A stretch of DNA of 64,000 nt from Diphasiastrum complanatum (taxonomy: Eukaryota > Streptophyta > Lycopodiopsida > Lycopodiales > Lycopodiaceae), in contig MU831874.1 in NCBI GenBank assembly GCA_029204225.1, positions 35,088 to 99,087 on the forward strand. The letters are read 5' to 3'. The notes below the pieces were generated by a model. The model ran no database searches. It saw only the letters and a program-made list of their open reading frames with translations, and was not told the origin of the DNA. This document shows positions 63,952 to 64,000 of the stretch, in pieces (position 1 is the first letter of the stretch; every line of letters begins with the position of its first letter). A program made the position numbers and the translations under genes.

Positions 63952-64000
63952 CTGATGAGAAATGATTTCGCGGTCGTGAAGGTGAAGCAACACGATCCTC

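Overview
The window looks like a gene-poor, retrotransposon-packed region of a large land-plant nuclear genome. Evidence: spliced exons with GT/AG introns, Ty1/copia and Ty3/gypsy elements with plant-type primer-binding sites (TGGTATCAGAGC, complementary to initiator tRNA-Met), a tRNA-derived SINE-like sequence, and a plant-only dirigent-type gene. The clade is not settled by the sequence; a fern, lycophyte or gymnosperm fits the long intergenic spacing and old-element load, but this is inference.

Layout. 1-2.9 kb: 3' part of an unidentified spliced gene whose three exons keep one reading frame, with a SINE-like sequence in an intron. 3.6-6.9 kb: palindromes, then a decayed convergent gene pair (called X and Y here). 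8.6-12.5 kb: decayed copia element A, minus strand. 13.7-26.1 kb: an old minus-strand copia element (H1) interrupted by two younger LTR elements, L1 (15496-18256, target duplication TGTT) and L2 (18771-24892, target duplication TATAT). L2 has near-identical 682-bp LTRs and an internal 3.2-kb inversion that splits its reverse transcriptase between strands. 26.6-30 kb: second copy of the X/Y pair, in mirror orientation, with a non-coding LTR element inside Y. 32.0-35.0 kb: gypsy remnant G, keeping a 3' LTR and a gag-protease ORF. 35.0-36.8 kb: LTR and copia fragments.

36966-38374 and 44170-45563 are arms of a ~1.4-kb inverted duplication. Each arm carries a complete, intronless, secreted dirigent-family gene; the two encoded proteins differ at one residue. 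These are the only clearly intact, non-transposon genes in the window. The 5.8-kb spacer holds a low-complexity CGAAAA-type repeat and copia fragment D. The outer end of the right arm is split by LTR element E (45569-51492, target duplication CAATG/CAAGG), which itself contains a solo LTR of family F (46924-47841, target duplication CTGCC).

51.5-64 kb: a MITE-like inverted repeat, copia gag fragment B, a compositionally biased non-coding stretch, a gypsy remnant M between two ~1-kb direct repeats, an LTR fragment, a Ser/Thr/Pro-rich ORF, and copia gag fragment C running off the right edge. The element genes supply gag, protease, integrase and reverse transcriptase/RNase H for retrotransposition, but nearly all are broken. 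Only L2 is close to intact, and its inversion separates its coding region from its own LTR promoter.
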